45,459 nt of DNA from an uncultured Pelagibacteraceae bacterium (GCA_902627735.1 CACOKI010000009.1:1-45459); one strand, 5' to 3'. Shown: positions 34,591 to 45,459, numbered from the stretch's first letter. Program-made: numbers and translations. The notes: generated from the letters alone by a model not told the origin.

Positions 34591-36503
34591 TATTTTAATA
34601 TTAAAAAAGTTAGAAGAGCTGAAAAACCAAGTAACATTACAAATGCGTACTGGTAAATATACCCGCTTTGAAATTTATTTGCTCTAATAGAAAATCTTTT
34701 TATAATTTCTGAAATTCCATCAGGACCAAAACCATCAATGAGTTTAACATCAAAAATCTTCCATAGAAATAATCCAAATTTTTTTGAGGGTTTTACAAAT
34801 AAAATATCGTAGAGTTCATCAAAATACCATTTGTTCAATAAAAATTCATACAATGGTTTATTAACGTTTACAAATTGCGAAGGTAAATTTTTATTTTTTA
34901 CAAATAAGTAATATGCTAAGGGTATTGATAAAACTACTAATGTAGGTGTTAATAATAAAAACCATAATGGCGGATGCTCAATACTCAAAGGTTCCAAAAA
35001 GAAAATAGACTCTTTCCAAAAATTATTTATTTCTTGGCTACCGATAAATAATTCTTTAAAAACAAATCCTGCAAAAATTGCTCCAATAGATAACAATATT
35101 AAAGGTATCAACATTACTAAAGGAGATTCATGAGTTTCTTCAATCTTAATTTCTTTATTGTTATATTCTCCATGGAAAGTTTTAAACATTAACCTCCATG
35201 AATAAATTGAAGTCAAAAAAGCAGTGAAAATTCCTATACCAGCTGCGTAGAAACCAGTTGTTGTTCCACTTAAATATGCAAACTCTATTATCGCATCTTT
35301 AGAGTAAAAACCTGATAACATAGGAAAGCCGGTTAATGCTAAAGTTCCAATTATCATTAATGTATAAGTGAAAGGTAATTTTTTCCATACTCCACCCATA
35401 TTGTTTATATTTTGTTCATCCTTAAAAGCATGAATAACCGATCCAGATCCCAAAAATAACAATGCTTTAAAAAATGCGTGGGTAAATAAGTGAAACATTG
35501 CAACGTTATAAGCACCTACACCAGCTGCAAAAAACATATATCCTAACTGGCTACATGTAGAGTAAGCAATTATTTTTTTTATATCATTTTGAACTAAAGC
35601 TACACTTGCTGCAAAAAAAGCAGTGCTCATTCCGATAATGGTTATAATATTTAAAGCTAATTCAGAATATTCATAAATAGGAGAACATCTTACAACTAGG
35701 AAAACCCCAGCAGTTACCATAGTAGCAGCGTGAATTAATGCTGAAACAGGAGTTGGTCCTTCCATTGCATCAGGTAGCCAAGTATGAAGTAAAATTTGAG
35801 CCGATTTACCCATTGCTCCAATAAATAAAAGTAAACATATCAAATCTATTGCTTCAATTTGGATACCTAAAAAGATTAACTTTTTGTCTATAATTGTTGG
35901 AATCTGATCAAAAACTTCTGAATAATTAACTGTGCCGAACAAATAAAAAATTAAAAAAATACCAAGAGCAAAACCAAAATCTCCCACTCTATTCACTACA
36001 AAAGCTTTGATTGCAGCAGCGTTTGCAGTTTCCTTTTTAAACCAAAACCCAATCAAAAAATATGAGCAAAGACCTACACCTTCCCACCCAAAAAATAATT
36101 GAATGAAATTATCAGCTGTCACCAACATCAACATCGCGAAAGTAAATAACGATAGGTAGGCCATAAATCGTGGTTTATGTGGATCATGAGACATGTAACC
36201 GATCGAGTAAATATGCACCAAAGCAGAAACAAAAGTCACAACTACTAACATTACGGCTGATAAAGAATCTATTTTCATAGACCAATTAACTTCTAGTGAT
36301 CCAGAATTTATCCATTTAGCAATGATTATATTTTCCTCATACTGATTAAAAATTACTTCATAGAATACAACTGCTGAAAGAATAGCCGATATCGATACAA
36401 GTAAGCTTGTAACAATTTCAGAATTTCTATCTCCTATATGTTTACCGAAAAAACCAGATACTATTGAAGCAATTAATGGTAACGCTATAATTGATATTTC
36501 CAT
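34590..36503 (-). CDS. nuoL: NADH-quinone oxidoreductase subunit L
   Basis: NuoL is the distal antiporter-like pump of complex I, with a long C-terminal lateral helix. The 637-residue product has about 16 spans. Motifs include FFGWEGVGLCSYFLIGFWF (conserved Glu in GWEG), GKSAQILLHTWLPDAMEGPT, IHAATMVTAGVFLV, KIIAYSTCSQLGYMFFA and HAFFKALLFLGSGSVIH. The part after about residue 520 (ending near LSALLTFLILK) fits the lateral helix and anchor. It starts 1 nt after nuoK and shares a base with nuoM. Confidence 0.97.
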   Translation of the reverse strand: MEISIIALPLIASIVSGFFGKHIGDRNSEIVTSLLVSISAILSAVVFYEVIFNQYEENIIIAKWINSGSLEVNWSMKIDSLSAVMLVVVTFVSALVHIYSIGYMSHDPHKPRFMAYLSLFTFAMLMLVTADNFIQLFFGWEGVGLCSYFLIGFWFKKETANAAAIKAFVVNRVGDFGFALGIFLIFYLFGTVNYSEVFDQIPTIIDKKLIFLGIQIEAIDLICLLLFIGAMGKSAQILLHTWLPDAMEGPTPVSALIHAATMVTAGVFLVVRCSPIYEYSELALNIITIIGMSTAFFAASVALVQNDIKKIIAYSTCSQLGYMFFAAGVGAYNVAMFHLFTHAFFKALLFLGSGSVIHAFKDEQNINNMGGVWKKLPFTYTLMIIGTLALTGFPMLSGFYSKDAIIEFAYLSGTTTGFYAAGIGIFTAFLTSIYSWRLMFKTFHGEYNNKEIKIEETHESPLVMLIPLILLSIGAIFAGFVFKELFIGSQEINNFWKESIFFLEPLSIEHPPLWFLLLTPTLVVLSIPLAYYLFVKNKNLPSQFVNVNKPLYEFLLNKWYFDELYDILFVKPSKKFGLFLWKIFDVKLIDGFGPDGISEIIKRFSIRANKFQSGYIYQYAFVMLLGFSALLTFLILK

Positions 36504-36504
36504 T

Positions 36505-36816
36505 TTATCCCTTTAATTTATCTATTTCTTCAACACGTATAGTTCCTGCATTTCGGTAATAAACTACAATTATTGCTAGGCCTATTGCTGCTTCAGCAGC
36601 AGCAACAGTTAAAATAAACAATGTGAAAACTTGACCTGATAAATCACCAAGATAAATTGAAAATGAAACTAAATTAATATTTACAGCTAATAGTATTAAT
36701 TCAATACTCATTAGAATCACAATAATATTTTTTCTATTTAAAAAAATTCCAATTACCCCAATACTAAATATTACTGCACCTAAGGTAAGATAATGTCCTA
36801 GGCCAACATCAATCAT
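36505..36816 (-). CDS. nuoK: NADH-quinone oxidoreductase subunit K
   Basis: NuoK is a small three-span subunit of the complex I membrane arm carrying conserved glutamates of the proton channel. The product is 103 residues from the ATG at 36816, beginning [19 protein letters not shown]. It has [15 protein letters not shown] (first membrane Glu) and [14 protein letters not shown] (second Glu). The frame extends one codon to a TTG, not used here. It overlaps nuoJ by 8 nt. Confidence 0.97.
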   Translation of the reverse strand: MIDVGLGHYLTLGAVIFSIGVIGIFLNRKNIIVILMSIELILLAVNINLVSFSIYLGDLSGQVFTLFILTVAAAEAAIGLAIIVVYYRNAGTIRVEEIDKLKG

Positions 36817-37441
36817 CAATCTTCACTCCCTTGTTTGATGGTACTTCTAAAACCTCTATACCTTCGGATCTTTCTCTAGAAATTTGTTTAATATAACTTT
36901 GTTTTTTAACTCCTTCTCTTTGTCTAAAAGTAAGAACTATTGCACCTATCATTGCTATCAATAAGATCATTCCACTTATTTGAAAAATATGAATATAATC
37001 TGTATATAAAATTTGTCCTAGAGAATGTGTGTTGCTTATGTCATAAGAACTCTGAGAATTACTAGCACCAGATAGTTCTGGTTTATATTTCCATCCACCT
37101 ATAACTATAATTAATTCAAAAAATATGATTGAGCTAATTATTAAACCAACAGGTATATGATTAGAATTATCTTTGGAAACAAACCATTGATTTTTTTGTT
37201 GAGCAACATTTAACATCATGACTACAAATAAAAATAAAACTGCAACAGCCCCCACATAAACAATAAGCATTATCATCCCCAAAAATTCTGCACCAATCAT
37301 TATAAAAAGACATGAGATACTTATAAAATCCAAGATTAAAAAGAAGACTGAATGTACGGTGTTTTTTGAAACAGTTACCATAATTGCTGAAATGACAGCA
37401 ATAATAGAAAATACATAAAAAAATATTGCATGTACTATCAT
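36809..37441 (-). CDS. nuoJ: NADH-quinone oxidoreductase subunit J
   Basis: NuoJ is a five-span subunit of the complex I membrane arm. The 210-residue product has [23 protein letters not shown] with a conserved Glu, and [22 protein letters not shown] with the helix-3 Tyr/Gly feature. A final span follows near 155-172 before a charged tail ([12 protein letters not shown]). Length is normal. It starts 4 nt after nuoI and overlaps nuoK by 8 nt. Confidence 0.96.
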   Translation of the reverse strand: MIVHAIFFYVFSIIAVISAIMVTVSKNTVHSVFFLILDFISISCLFIMIGAEFLGMIMLIVYVGAVAVLFLFVVMMLNVAQQKNQWFVSKDNSNHIPVGLIISSIIFFELIIVIGGWKYKPELSGASNSQSSYDISNTHSLGQILYTDYIHIFQISGMILLIAMIGAIVLTFRQREGVKKQSYIKQISRERSEGIEVLEVPSNKGVKIDD

Positions 37442-37445
37442 AGAA

Positions 37446-37931
37446 TTATCTATAAGGATTATCTGATTTAATATTTGCTGCTAAAATATTCTCCCACCTA
37501 TCTCCATTATCAAGTAATTTTTCTTTAGTATAATATAACTCTTCTCTTGTTTCTGTTGAAAATTCAAAATTTGGACCTTGTACAATTGCATCAACTGGAC
37601 ATGACTCCTCACATAAACCACAATATATACATTTCATCATATCAATATCGTAACGAGTTGTTTTTCTACTACCATCAGATCTCTCAGCCGACTCAATAGT
37701 AATCGCTTGAGCAGGACATACAGCTTCACACAATTTGCAGGCTATACATCTTTCTTCACCATTAGGATATCTTCTGAGAGCATGTTCCCCTCTATATCGG
37801 GGACTAATTTTTCCTTTTTCAAATGGATAATTAATTGTTTTTTTTGATCTAAATAATTCTCTTAACGCAATTAATAATCCAGTAATAAAATCAATCATTA
37901 ATATTGTTTTAAAAAATCTTGTAATTTTCAT
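37446..37931 (-). CDS. nuoI: NADH-quinone oxidoreductase subunit I
   Basis: NuoI is the peripheral-arm subunit holding clusters N6a and N6b that pass electrons towards N2. The 161-residue product has two complete 4Fe-4S motifs: Cys62, Cys65, Cys68, Cys72 ([13 protein letters not shown]) and Cys101, Cys104, Cys107, Cys111 ([13 protein letters not shown]). The N-terminal amphipathic helix that docks on the membrane ([19 protein letters not shown]) is present, as is the [18 protein letters not shown] lead-in. It directly abuts nuoH. Confidence 0.98.
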   Translation of the reverse strand: MKITRFFKTILMIDFITGLLIALRELFRSKKTINYPFEKGKISPRYRGEHALRRYPNGEERCIACKLCEAVCPAQAITIESAERSDGSRKTTRYDIDMMKCIYCGLCEESCPVDAIVQGPNFEFSTETREELYYTKEKLLDNGDRWENILAANIKSDNPYR

Positions 37932-38930
37932 TTAAATTGTAGGTAAAAGGTTAAAGTAAAATAAATAGCTGGCTGTCAAAACAACATAAGTCAAAGATAA
38001 AGGAAGAAATATCTTCCAACCTAATCTCATTAATTGATCATAACGATACCTTGGAACTATTGCTTTAACTAGTGCAAATAAAATGAATAAGAATAGAATT
38101 TTAAAAATTAACCAAAAAGCACCTGGAATTAAATTAAATGGATATAAATCAATCGGTGAAAGCCATCCTCCTAAAAATAATATTGAACCTAAAGCACACA
38201 TTAATAAAATATTTGCATACTCGCCTAACCAAAACATAGCATACATCATTCCAGAATACTCGGTTTGATAACCTGCAACTAATTCAGCCTCAGCTTCGGG
38301 TAAATCAAATGGCGGTCTATTTGTTTCTGCTAAAGCTGATATAAAAAATATTACAAACATGGGAAATAGTGGAATTACAAACCACATATTTTCTTGTGCT
38401 ATTACAATATCTGTCAAATTTAAAGATCCAACACACAATAAGACATTTATAATAATAATACCTATTGAGACTTCATAAGAAACCATTTGTGCAGCTGATC
38501 TTATTGATCCTAAAAAAGGATATTTTGAGTTAGATGCCCAACCACCCATAATAATTCCGTAAACCCCTAGCGATGAAACTGCAAATATATATAAAATTCC
38601 TACATTTATATTAGCTAATACATATGTTTCACTAAAAGGGATAACAGCCCATGCGATTAGTGCTAATGTCATCGTTATTATTGGTGCAAGAATAAAAATA
38701 ATTTTATTTGAACTAGCTGGAATAATAATTTCTTTAAAAATATATTTAAGAGCATCAGCTAATGATTGAAGTAAACCAAACGGACCAACAACATTAGGTC
38801 CTTGTCTTTTTTGAACAAAAGCCCAAACTCTTCTATCTAACCAAACAATCATAGCAACAGAAACTAAAACAGGCACAAGTAAAAATAAAATTTTATAAGT
38901 TTCTTCAAAAATTATATTTAAATATTCCAT
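37932..38930 (-). CDS. nuoH: NADH-quinone oxidoreductase subunit H
   Basis: NuoH forms most of the quinone chamber and links the two arms of complex I. The 332-residue product has about eight spans. It shows [31 protein letters not shown] (long N-terminal block), [48 protein letters not shown] with the conserved acidic loop, and the C-terminal [21 protein letters not shown]. All are diagnostic. It starts 2 nt after nuoG. Confidence 0.98.
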   Translation of the reverse strand: MEYLNIIFEETYKILFLLVPVLVSVAMIVWLDRRVWAFVQKRQGPNVVGPFGLLQSLADALKYIFKEIIIPASSNKIIFILAPIITMTLALIAWAVIPFSETYVLANINVGILYIFAVSSLGVYGIIMGGWASNSKYPFLGSIRSAAQMVSYEVSIGIIIINVLLCVGSLNLTDIVIAQENMWFVIPLFPMFVIFFISALAETNRPPFDLPEAEAELVAGYQTEYSGMMYAMFWLGEYANILLMCALGSILFLGGWLSPIDLYPFNLIPGAFWLIFKILFLFILFALVKAIVPRYRYDQLMRLGWKIFLPLSLTYVVLTASYLFYFNLLPTI

Positions 38931-38932
38931 TA

Positions 38933-40963
38933 TTAACCTTCTGTTCCTGTCTTTTTAATCTCCAATTTAGAATTATAACAATCCAACATTGTTTTTGAGG
39001 CTCTAGCTATTACGTTAGAAAAATAATAATCTTTTATTTCTATATTTAAATTTTCCTCATAAAAATCATTTGGATTAATATTATTATTATTGGGCTTTTT
39101 AATTTCTTTTTTTAATTTTAAATAATTAAACATACTGCTTTCAACTTCATCTTTATCATTGAATAATTTTCTATTATTAATTGATTCAGCTAATAGATTA
39201 ATTATTTCCCAATCCTCTTTAGACTCACCTGGAGGATATGATGCCTTATATCCTTTTTGAATTTTTCCTTCTAGATTAGTATAATGCCCATCTTGTTCAG
39301 TGTAAGCAGCACTAGGTAAAATAATATCAGCCATCTCAGCACCTTTATCACCGTGACTCCCTTGATAAATTACAAACTCATTTTTTTTTGTAAATTCTAA
39401 ATTATCTTGACCAAGTAAATAAATTAATTCAAATTTATTATCTCTCAAATCATTAATTATATCTTTATCTTTATTAAAAATATCTAAATCAAAATTTCCT
39501 ACAGTAGCAGCATCAACTGATAATGCATTTAAAGGATTCCAATCTTCTGTTAGTTTATTATTTTTTAAAATAAATTTTTTTAAAGTATAAAATAAAAAAC
39601 TTGACGATTTTAATCTAAAAAAAGACTCACCTAATATTATAATAGGATTTTTTGATTTTAAAATTTCTTTTGAAATATCATGATTACCTTCAAAAATATC
39701 TTTAATTGTTTGTGTTTTGCCATCTAAACTTTGATACGGATAAGTTAAATCACCTACATCATTGGTAGAAAAAATTTTTACGTTATTATTTAAATATGCT
39801 TTTCGAATTCTTGCATTCAGCATAGTTGCTTCAAATCTAGGATTAGCACCAACTAATAAAATAAAATCAGAGTCCTCAATTCCATTAATTTTAGAATTAA
39901 ATATGTAGTTTTCTCTATTAGAGTTATCTAAAAATCTTTTGAAAATCCTAGACTCATAATTATTATTACCAATCGTTCTATTAAAAAATTCCCTAAAAAT
40001 AAAACCTGTTTCCATATTCACAAGATCCCCTACAAATCCACAAATTTTATCTTTATTAGTATTTTCAATCTTTGATTTTATTATTTTGAAAACCTCATTC
40101 CATGAAGCTTTTTCAAATCTATTATTATATTTAATATATGGTGTGTCTAATCTTTGATTTAGTAAACCATCACAAGCATATCTTGTTTTATCAGAAATCC
40201 ACTCTTCATTTATATCTTCATTAGTAATTGGTAAAACTCTTTTTACCTCCCAATCATATGTATCTACTCTGATATTTGAACCGACTGCATCCATCACATC
40301 AATGGTTTCAGTTTTTTTCAATTCCCAAGGTCTTGCCTCAAACACATAAGGTTTTGAAGTTAACGCACCAACTGGGCAAAGATCAATTACATTGCCAGAT
40401 AATTCAGATTGAATTGACTGTTCTAAATATGTGGTAATTTGCATATCCTCACCTCTGCCAATGGCTCCTAATTCTGGAACACCAGCAACTTCAGTTGCAA
40501 ATCTTATGCATCTTGTACAATGAATACATCTTGTCATTTGCGTTTTGATTAATGGACCCATATTTTTATCAGGTACCGCTCTTTTATTTTCACTGTATCT
40601 AGATTTATCTACACCATAATACATTGATTGATCTTGCAAATCACATTCTCCTCCTTGGTCACAAACAGGACAATCTAATGGATGATTAGCCAATAAAAAT
40701 TCCATCACACCTTTTCTAGCCTTTTCAACTTTTGGTGTATTTGTTTTTATTACCATTCCTTGTGCAGCAGGCATTGCACATGAGGCAATAGGTTTAGGGG
40801 ATTTTTCCATTTCAACTAAACACATTCTGCAATTGCCAGCTATTGATAATTTTTCGTGATAACAAAATCTTGGGATTTCAGCTCCCGCTTTTTCACAAGC
40901 CTGAAGGACGGTTAAACCCTCTTCAACTTCAACTTCAATATCGTTAACTTTTAATTTAAGCAT
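38933..40963 (-). CDS. nuoG: NADH-quinone oxidoreductase subunit G
   Basis: NuoG is the large iron-sulfur subunit of the NADH-oxidising arm. I start it at the ATG 40963 (676 residues, [16 protein letters not shown]); a longer frame opens only with TTG. In this numbering, N1b uses Cys34, Cys45, Cys48, Cys62; N5 uses the [14 protein letters not shown] block with Cys98, Cys101, Cys107 and the preceding His; N4 uses Cys146, Cys149, Cys152, Cys196. A molybdopterin-oxidoreductase-like domain without cofactor follows, with [18 protein letters not shown]. The extra N7 cluster motif of E. coli was not seen. It overlaps nuoF by 8 nt. Confidence 0.97.
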   Translation of the reverse strand: MLKLKVNDIEVEVEEGLTVLQACEKAGAEIPRFCYHEKLSIAGNCRMCLVEMEKSPKPIASCAMPAAQGMVIKTNTPKVEKARKGVMEFLLANHPLDCPVCDQGGECDLQDQSMYYGVDKSRYSENKRAVPDKNMGPLIKTQMTRCIHCTRCIRFATEVAGVPELGAIGRGEDMQITTYLEQSIQSELSGNVIDLCPVGALTSKPYVFEARPWELKKTETIDVMDAVGSNIRVDTYDWEVKRVLPITNEDINEEWISDKTRYACDGLLNQRLDTPYIKYNNRFEKASWNEVFKIIKSKIENTNKDKICGFVGDLVNMETGFIFREFFNRTIGNNNYESRIFKRFLDNSNRENYIFNSKINGIEDSDFILLVGANPRFEATMLNARIRKAYLNNNVKIFSTNDVGDLTYPYQSLDGKTQTIKDIFEGNHDISKEILKSKNPIIILGESFFRLKSSSFLFYTLKKFILKNNKLTEDWNPLNALSVDAATVGNFDLDIFNKDKDIINDLRDNKFELIYLLGQDNLEFTKKNEFVIYQGSHGDKGAEMADIILPSAAYTEQDGHYTNLEGKIQKGYKASYPPGESKEDWEIINLLAESINNRKLFNDKDEVESSMFNYLKLKKEIKKPNNNNINPNDFYEENLNIEIKDYYFSNVIARASKTMLDCYNSKLEIKKTGTEG

Positions 40964-42284
40964 TTTTATCCAATAAATGTTGATCAACTAAATATGGAAT
41001 ATTTTTATTTTTTTTAATTATTGGATCAAATTTATTTCTTTTTTTAATTTCATCCTTAAAATGTCTTAATAAACCTTGCACAGGCCATGATGATCCCTCA
41101 CCGAATGCACAAATTGTATGACCTTCAATTTGTTTTGTAACATCACCTAACATTTCAATTTCATCTTTTGATGCCTCTCCTTTAACCATTCTTTCAAGCA
41201 TTCGCCACATCCAACCTGATCCTTCTCTGCATGGAGTACACTGTCCACAACTTTCATGTTTATAAAATCTAGCTATTCTTGCCATACATTTTATGATGTC
41301 CTGGTCCTTATTAATTACAACTACACCTGCTGTTCCTAGTCCGCTTTTTTCTGCTGCTAAAGAATCAAAATCCATTGTTAAGGTTTCACATTTTTCCTTA
41401 GGTATTAATGGCATTGATGATCCACCAGGAATTACTGCTTGTAAATTATCCCAACCACCTACTACTCCTCCTGCATGAACTTCTATTAACTCTTTTAATG
41501 GAATATTCATTTCTTCTTCTACGTTACATGGAGAATTAACATTTCCTGATATACAGAAAATCTTTGTACCAGTATTTTTCTCTCTACCCAAAGATGCAAA
41601 CCATTTCCCACCTCTTTTTAAAATTGTTGGTACAACGGCTATAGTTTCTACATTATTAATTATTGTTGGACAGCCATAAAGTCCTATTAACGCAGGAAAA
41701 GGTGGTTTTAATCTTGGCTGGCCTTTATTTCCCTCTAAACTTTCAAGTAACGCAGTCTCCTCACCGCAAATATAAGCACCTGCTCCATAATGGATATAAA
41801 TATCTAAATCCCATCCAGTTCCAGCTGCATTCTTTCCAATTAAATTTTTTTCATAAGCTTCATCAATAGCAGCTTGAAGTTTTTGTCCATCGATAAAATA
41901 TTCACCTCTAATATAAATATAACAGACTTTTGCCTGAACTGCGTAAGAAGCAATTAAACAACCTTCAATTAGTTTGTGTGGCTCAAATCTTAATATGTCT
42001 CTATCTTTGCAAGTTCCTGGTTCAGACTCATCAGCATTAATAACTAAGTAATGCGGTCTATTTCCAACTTCTTTTGGTGCAAAAGACCATTTTAAACCTG
42101 TAGGAAAACCAGCACCACCTCTACCTCTAAGTTGTGAATTTTTAATTTCCTCAATGATCCATTCTCTGCCTTTAGCAATTATCTCTTTAGTTTTGATCCA
42201 GTCTCCTCTCCTTTGACATGAAATTAAATCTGATCCTAAATCATTATATAAATTTTGAAAAATTCTATCTTGATCTTTAAGCAT
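40956..42284 (-). CDS. nuoF: NADH-quinone oxidoreductase subunit F
   Basis: NuoF binds NADH and FMN and carries cluster N3. The 442-residue product has the NADH/FMN motif [14 protein letters not shown] (53-66), [15 protein letters not shown] (83-96), [20 protein letters not shown] (166-185) and the 4Fe-4S ligands Cys346, Cys349, Cys352 ([12 protein letters not shown]) and Cys392 (HTICAFG). Length is normal. Both its 5' and 3' junctions are 8-nt overlaps built on the same AAAAATGCTTAAA sequence. Confidence 0.98.
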   Translation of the reverse strand: MLKDQDRIFQNLYNDLGSDLISCQRRGDWIKTKEIIAKGREWIIEEIKNSQLRGRGGAGFPTGLKWSFAPKEVGNRPHYLVINADESEPGTCKDRDILRFEPHKLIEGCLIASYAVQAKVCYIYIRGEYFIDGQKLQAAIDEAYEKNLIGKNAAGTGWDLDIYIHYGAGAYICGEETALLESLEGNKGQPRLKPPFPALIGLYGCPTIINNVETIAVVPTILKRGGKWFASLGREKNTGTKIFCISGNVNSPCNVEEEMNIPLKELIEVHAGGVVGGWDNLQAVIPGGSSMPLIPKEKCETLTMDFDSLAAEKSGLGTAGVVVINKDQDIIKCMARIARFYKHESCGQCTPCREGSGWMWRMLERMVKGEASKDEIEMLGDVTKQIEGHTICAFGEGSSWPVQGLLRHFKDEIKKRNKFDPIIKKNKNIPYLVDQHLLDKNA

Positions 42285-42885
42285 TTTTTAATTCCATTAA
42301 TGTTTTTCTGTTATTTTCTGGTTCATTATTTGTTCTGCCTTTATATGAACCTGGTTTCGGAGTTTCACCTTTTAAAATTTTATCTAAAATCTCGATAGTT
42401 TTTTCTTTATTAAGATCTTCATAATATTCATCATTAATTTGCATCATGGGAGCAGACACACATGAACCTAAACATTCCACTTCCATCCAAGAGCAACTTT
42501 TATCAGCTGATAGTACAGATTCAGTTTTTGAAATTTTTTCTTTGCACGCCTCTACTAATTTATTAGCACCTCTTATCATGCAAGGAGTTGTTGTGCATAC
42601 TTGAACAAAATATTTTCCAACTGGTGATAAATTATACATTGTATAAAAGGTTGCAACTTCATAAACTTTTATGTAGGGCATGTTCAAAAATTTCGCTATA
42701 TATTTCATGGCAGCTAAAGGTATCCAATTATCATTTTGTTTTTGTGCTATATAAAGTAACGCCATCACTGCACTCTGTTGTTTGCCTTTAGGATATTTGG
42801 CTATAATTTTTTTTGCAGCATCAAGTGATGAAGTATTAAACTCAAATTTATCCGGTTGATCTTTAGCAGGTCTTCTTAAACTCAT
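42277..42885 (-). CDS. nuoE: NADH-quinone oxidoreductase subunit E
   Basis: NuoE is the thioredoxin-fold 2Fe-2S subunit (cluster N1a) next to NuoF. The 202-residue product has an N-terminal helical bundle ([18 protein letters not shown]), [23 protein letters not shown], and cluster ligands Cys97, Cys102, Cys138 and Cys142 (spacing C-x4-C and C-x3-C). The tail after about 170 is unstructured and variable. It overlaps nuoD by 4 nt (ATGA) and nuoF by 8 nt. Confidence 0.97.
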   Translation of the reverse strand: MSLRRPAKDQPDKFEFNTSSLDAAKKIIAKYPKGKQQSAVMALLYIAQKQNDNWIPLAAMKYIAKFLNMPYIKVYEVATFYTMYNLSPVGKYFVQVCTTTPCMIRGANKLVEACKEKISKTESVLSADKSCSWMEVECLGSCVSAPMMQINDEYYEDLNKEKTIEILDKILKGETPKPGSYKGRTNNEPENNRKTLMELKNA

Positions 42886-44057
42886 CTATCTACCTCCCCA
42901 AAAACAATATCTAAAGAGCCAAGCACTGCAGGAACATCTGCAAGCATATGACCTCTAATTAAATAGTCCATTGACTGTAAATGAGAAAAACCTGGAGCTC
43001 TAATTTTACATTTATAAGGTTTATTTGATCCATCAGATATTAAATAAACACCAAACTCACCTTTAGGAGCTTCTACTGCAGTATAAATTTCGTCTTTTGG
43101 TACACGATAACCTTCAGTAAATAGTTTAAAATGGTGAATTAAAGCCTCCATTGATTGTTTCAAATCTTTTTTTGGTGGGGGGCTAATTTTACCATCTAAA
43201 CTTTTAATAGGACCTTTTTCAATTTTAGATAAACATTGTTTAATAATTGATACACTTTCTTTCATCTCTTCTATTCTACAAAGATATCTGTCATAACAAT
43301 CTCCGTTTTTTCCAACTGGTATTTTAAATTCTAATTGTTTATAACAATCATAAGGCTGTGATTTTCTTAAATCCCAAGGAATACCCGAACCTCTTATCAT
43401 TACTCCTGTGAAAGAATAATCAAGCGCGTCTTCTTTTGTGACAATGCCTATATCAACATTTCTTTGCTTAAAAATTCTATTATCTGTTAATAAATTTTCT
43501 AAATCATTTATAACTTTAGGAAATTTTTCACAAAAATTACCAATATCATCCTCTAGTCCTGCTGGTAAGTCTTGATGAACGCCTCCAGCTCTAAAATAAT
43601 TTGCATGCAATCTTGAACCAGAGGCACGCTCATAAAATGTCATTAAAGTTTCTCTTTCCTCAAAACCCCAAAGTGAAGGTGTTAAAGCCCCAACATCCAA
43701 AGCTTGAGTTGTTACATTTAAGATATGACTTAAAATTCTACCTATTTCACAAAATATAACTCTTATAAATTGTGCTCTTATTGGAACTTCAATCTTTAAA
43801 ATTTTTTCTATAGCTAAAGCAAACGCATGTTCTTGATTCATTGGGGCTACATAATCTAAACGATCAAAATATGGAACTGCTTGCATATATGTTTTATTTT
43901 CAATCAATTTTTCAGTTCCTCGATGAAGTAAACCAATATGAGGATCTGCTTTTTCGACAACTTCTCCATCAAGTTCAAGAATAAGCCTTAATACACCATG
44001 TGCTGCTGGATGTTGAGGTCCAAAATTTAAATTTAAGTTTTTAATTTTTTTTGTCAT
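42882..44057 (-). CDS. nuoD: NADH-quinone oxidoreductase subunit D
   Basis: NuoD is the 49-kDa-type subunit lining the quinone-binding pocket near cluster N2. I start it at the ATG 44057-44055 (391 residues, [22 protein letters not shown]), the family N-terminus; the longer frame begins at a TTG inside nuoC with unconserved residues. Motifs include [40 protein letters not shown] and the C-terminal [15 protein letters not shown]-like stretch (here [10 protein letters not shown]) and DIVFGEVDR. It overlaps the end of nuoC by 17 nt. Confidence 0.98.
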   Translation of the reverse strand: MTKKIKNLNLNFGPQHPAAHGVLRLILELDGEVVEKADPHIGLLHRGTEKLIENKTYMQAVPYFDRLDYVAPMNQEHAFALAIEKILKIEVPIRAQFIRVIFCEIGRILSHILNVTTQALDVGALTPSLWGFEERETLMTFYERASGSRLHANYFRAGGVHQDLPAGLEDDIGNFCEKFPKVINDLENLLTDNRIFKQRNVDIGIVTKEDALDYSFTGVMIRGSGIPWDLRKSQPYDCYKQLEFKIPVGKNGDCYDRYLCRIEEMKESVSIIKQCLSKIEKGPIKSLDGKISPPPKKDLKQSMEALIHHFKLFTEGYRVPKDEIYTAVEAPKGEFGVYLISDGSNKPYKCKIRAPGFSHLQSMDYLIRGHMLADVPAVLGSLDIVFGEVDR

Positions 44058-44646
44058 TATTTTCAGTTTGCTCTTTAATATATTTTGTACCTTCCCAAGG
44101 ACTTTTGTAATCAAAATTTCTATAATTTTGTTCTAATTTAACAGGTTCACTAACTACTTTACTATCCTCCTCACTATACCTAACTTCAGAATGTCCTGTT
44201 AAAGGAAAATCTTTTCTTAATGGATGACCCTCAAAACCATAATCTGTGAGGATTCTTCTTAAATCAGGATGATTTTTAAAATTAACTCCATACATATCAA
44301 AAACTTCCCTTTCCATCCAATTTGCAGAAGGAAAAATCGAAGTTAATGAAGAGATTACTTCGTTCTCATTAATTAAATAACTTAAGATAATTCGTTGATT
44401 AAACTCATGACTTAAAAATAGGTAAACAATCTTAAATCTTTGAGCTTGTTCAGGATAATCTACAACTGTAATATCTATGAGTTGTCTAAACCTCATGTCT
44501 TTATGGGTTTTAATAAATTGAGTGACATCTATTAAATTTTCCTTATCAATTTCTAAAAAAATTTGGCTATGTTTAATCTCAGATTTTTTAATTTTAGTTG
44601 TTAATTCTGAATTAATTTTTTTTTCTAAATCTAATAAATTGCTCAT
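44041..44646 (-). CDS. nuoC: NADH-quinone oxidoreductase subunit C
   Basis: NuoC is the 30-kDa-type subunit of the peripheral arm, contacting NuoD and NuoB. The 201-residue product has [80 protein letters not shown] in pieces (about 103-150), and the E-x-RYSEE element. Length is normal, and it is separate from nuoD, unlike the fused NuoCD of E. coli. It starts 2 nt after nuoB and overlaps nuoD by 17 nt. Confidence 0.98.
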   Translation of the reverse strand: MSNLLDLEKKINSELTTKIKKSEIKHSQIFLEIDKENLIDVTQFIKTHKDMRFRQLIDITVVDYPEQAQRFKIVYLFLSHEFNQRIILSYLINENEVISSLTSIFPSANWMEREVFDMYGVNFKNHPDLRRILTDYGFEGHPLRKDFPLTGHSEVRYSEEDSKVVSEPVKLEQNYRNFDYKSPWEGTKYIKEQTENNDKKN

Positions 44647-44648
44647 TT

Positions 44649-45164
44649 TTATCTCTCAAAAGATCCTTTGTTTCTAATTTTTTTTTGTAATTGCATAATT
44701 CCGTACAATAATGCTTCTGCTGAGGGTGGACATCCAGGGACATAAATATCAACTGGCACTATTCGATCACATCCTCTTACAACAGAATATGAATAGTGAT
44801 AATAACCACCACCATTGGCACAACTTCCCATAGAGATTACATATCTTGGCTCTGGCATTTGATCATAAACTTTTCTTAGGGCTGGAGCCATTTTATTTGT
44901 TAAAGTTCCAGCTACTATCATTACATCCGATTGTCTTGGTGAGCCCCTAGGTGCAGCACCAAATCTCTCTAGATCATATCTTGGCATAGCTGTTTGCATC
45001 ATTTCAACAGCGCAGCAAGCTAACCCAAAAGTCATCCAATGTAATGAACCTGATCTTGACCAATTTACTAAATTTTCTAATGAGGTTGTTATAAAACCTT
45101 TTTCGCTAAAGTCTTTAGCTAACTGTTTAAATTCCTCGGGTACTTGATCTAATTTATTACTCAT
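44649..45164 (-). CDS. nuoB: NADH-quinone oxidoreductase subunit B
   Basis: NuoB carries cluster N2, the last iron-sulfur centre before quinone. The 171-residue product has tandem Cys50-Cys51 ([12 protein letters not shown]), Cys115 ([21 protein letters not shown]) and Cys145 ([15 protein letters not shown]), completing the unusual N2 ligand set. [14 protein letters not shown] (68-80) is also diagnostic. It starts 12 nt after nuoA, the widest gap in this 22-gene run. Confidence 0.98.
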   Translation of the reverse strand: MSNKLDQVPEEFKQLAKDFSEKGFITTSLENLVNWSRSGSLHWMTFGLACCAVEMMQTAMPRYDLERFGAAPRGSPRQSDVMIVAGTLTNKMAPALRKVYDQMPEPRYVISMGSCANGGGYYHYSYSVVRGCDRIVPVDIYVPGCPPSAEALLYGIMQLQKKIRNKGSFER

Positions 45165-45176
45165 TTTATTTATATT

Positions 45177-45459
45177 CTATTCCCAGTCCAATGCACCTTT
45201 TTTCCATTCATAAATGAAGCCAACTGTAAGTATGAATAAAAAAATCATCATTGACGTAAACCCTAAGATACCGATATTTCCAAGAGAGATTGCCCACGGA
45301 AATAAAAATGCAATTTCAAGATCAAAAATTATAAATAATATTGCAACCAAATAAAACCTAACATCAAATTCCATTCTTGAATCTTGGAACGGTTCAAATC
45401 CACACTCATAAGCTGATAACTTCTCTGGATCAGGATTTTTTGGCGATAATATAAAATTT
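45177..45459 (-). CDS. nuoA: NADH-quinone oxidoreductase subunit A, 5' end outside window
   Basis: NuoA is a three-span subunit at the junction of the membrane and peripheral arms of complex I. Reading upstream of an internal Met, the frame stays open to the window edge and encodes [20 protein letters not shown] followed by [28 protein letters not shown] and [22 protein letters not shown] are the family hallmarks. The ATG at 45374 is therefore internal (the Met of DSRMEFD), not the start. About 94 residues are visible; the first membrane span and true start lie beyond 45459. The operon promoter is also outside. Confidence 0.97.
   Translation of the reverse strand, partial: NFILSPKNPDPEKLSAYECGFEPFQDSRMEFDVRFYLVAILFIIFDLEIAFLFPWAISLGNIGILGFTSMMIFLFILTVGFIYEWKKGALDWE

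Noticed and set aside
40964-40987. N-terminal extension of nuoG from a TTG
   Set aside because: The eight extra residues come from the overlapping nuoF end; the ATG at 40963 gives the standard ferredoxin-like start.
44058-44114. N-terminal extension of nuoD from a TTG
   Set aside because: The extra 19 residues are encoded by the overlapping end of nuoC, are not family-like, and the ATG at 44057 gives the conserved start.
45177-45374. Short nuoA starting at the internal ATG 45374
   Set aside because: The frame continues upstream with the NuoA hallmark YECGFEPF, so that ATG is internal and the true start is outside the window.

Overview
This is a 45.5 kb, very AT-rich, gene-dense chromosomal segment from an alphaproteobacterium, most likely a streamlined marine SAR11/Pelagibacterales member. 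Four things point there: low G+C judged by eye; alphaproteobacterial gene order throughout (tpiA-secG-pyrG, ppiD-trpEGDC-lexA-gltX, rpsB-tsf-frr-uppS-cdsA-dxr-bamA-skp-lpx, dnaE-lolD-lolC-proS-DUF1467-rnj, nuoA-N); an alphaproteobacterial SOS operator (GTTC-N7-GTTC type) at lexA; and very short intergenic spaces. Tryptophan, lipid A and complex I genes argue for a free-living cell, not a Rickettsia-like parasite. The genus is inferred, not proven.

Layout. Positions 1-2584 (minus): tpiA, secG and pyrG, with pyrG running off the left edge. Positions 2641-7864 (plus): a PpiD/SurA-like periplasmic folding factor whose stop overlaps trpE, followed by trpG, trpD and trpC. Positions 7865-10053 (plus): lexA with a dense SOS operator, then gltX. 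The gltX 3' end overlaps convergent lpxB by 24 bp. Positions 10030-21717 (minus): a 13-gene run rpsB-tsf-frr-uppS-cdsA-dxr-bamA-skp-fabZ-lpxD-lpxA-lpxI-lpxB, linking translation factors to phospholipid, isoprenoid, outer-membrane and lipid A synthesis. Positions 21848-45459 (minus): a 22-gene run nuoA-N, birA, coaX, rnj, DUF1467, proS, lolC, lolD, dnaE, with no gap above 12 nt. nuoA runs off the right edge.

There is no stretch over 300 bases without a gene. The largest gaps are trpC-lexA (88 bp) and dnaE-rpsB (about 130 bp to the corrected rpsB start). I see no tRNA, rRNA, CRISPR, insertion sequence, prophage or defence genes. Content is core housekeeping, and I found no evidence of a novel multi-gene system. 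The interesting signals are regulatory or architectural: a four-half-site LexA operator with 11-bp periodicity; a possible pseudoknot over the rpsB ribosome-binding region; a perfect hairpin ending 1 nt before the lpxD ATG; and the absence of pyrH, rseP, comEC, moaC/moeA and gltA from positions where relatives carry them.

Several starts were corrected by reading the codons. The longest reading frames of bamA, lpxD, birA, nuoK, nuoD and nuoG open with TTG, and better ATG starts lie just inside. Only lolC seems to really use TTG. No database search was possible; functions rest on motifs, length and gene order.
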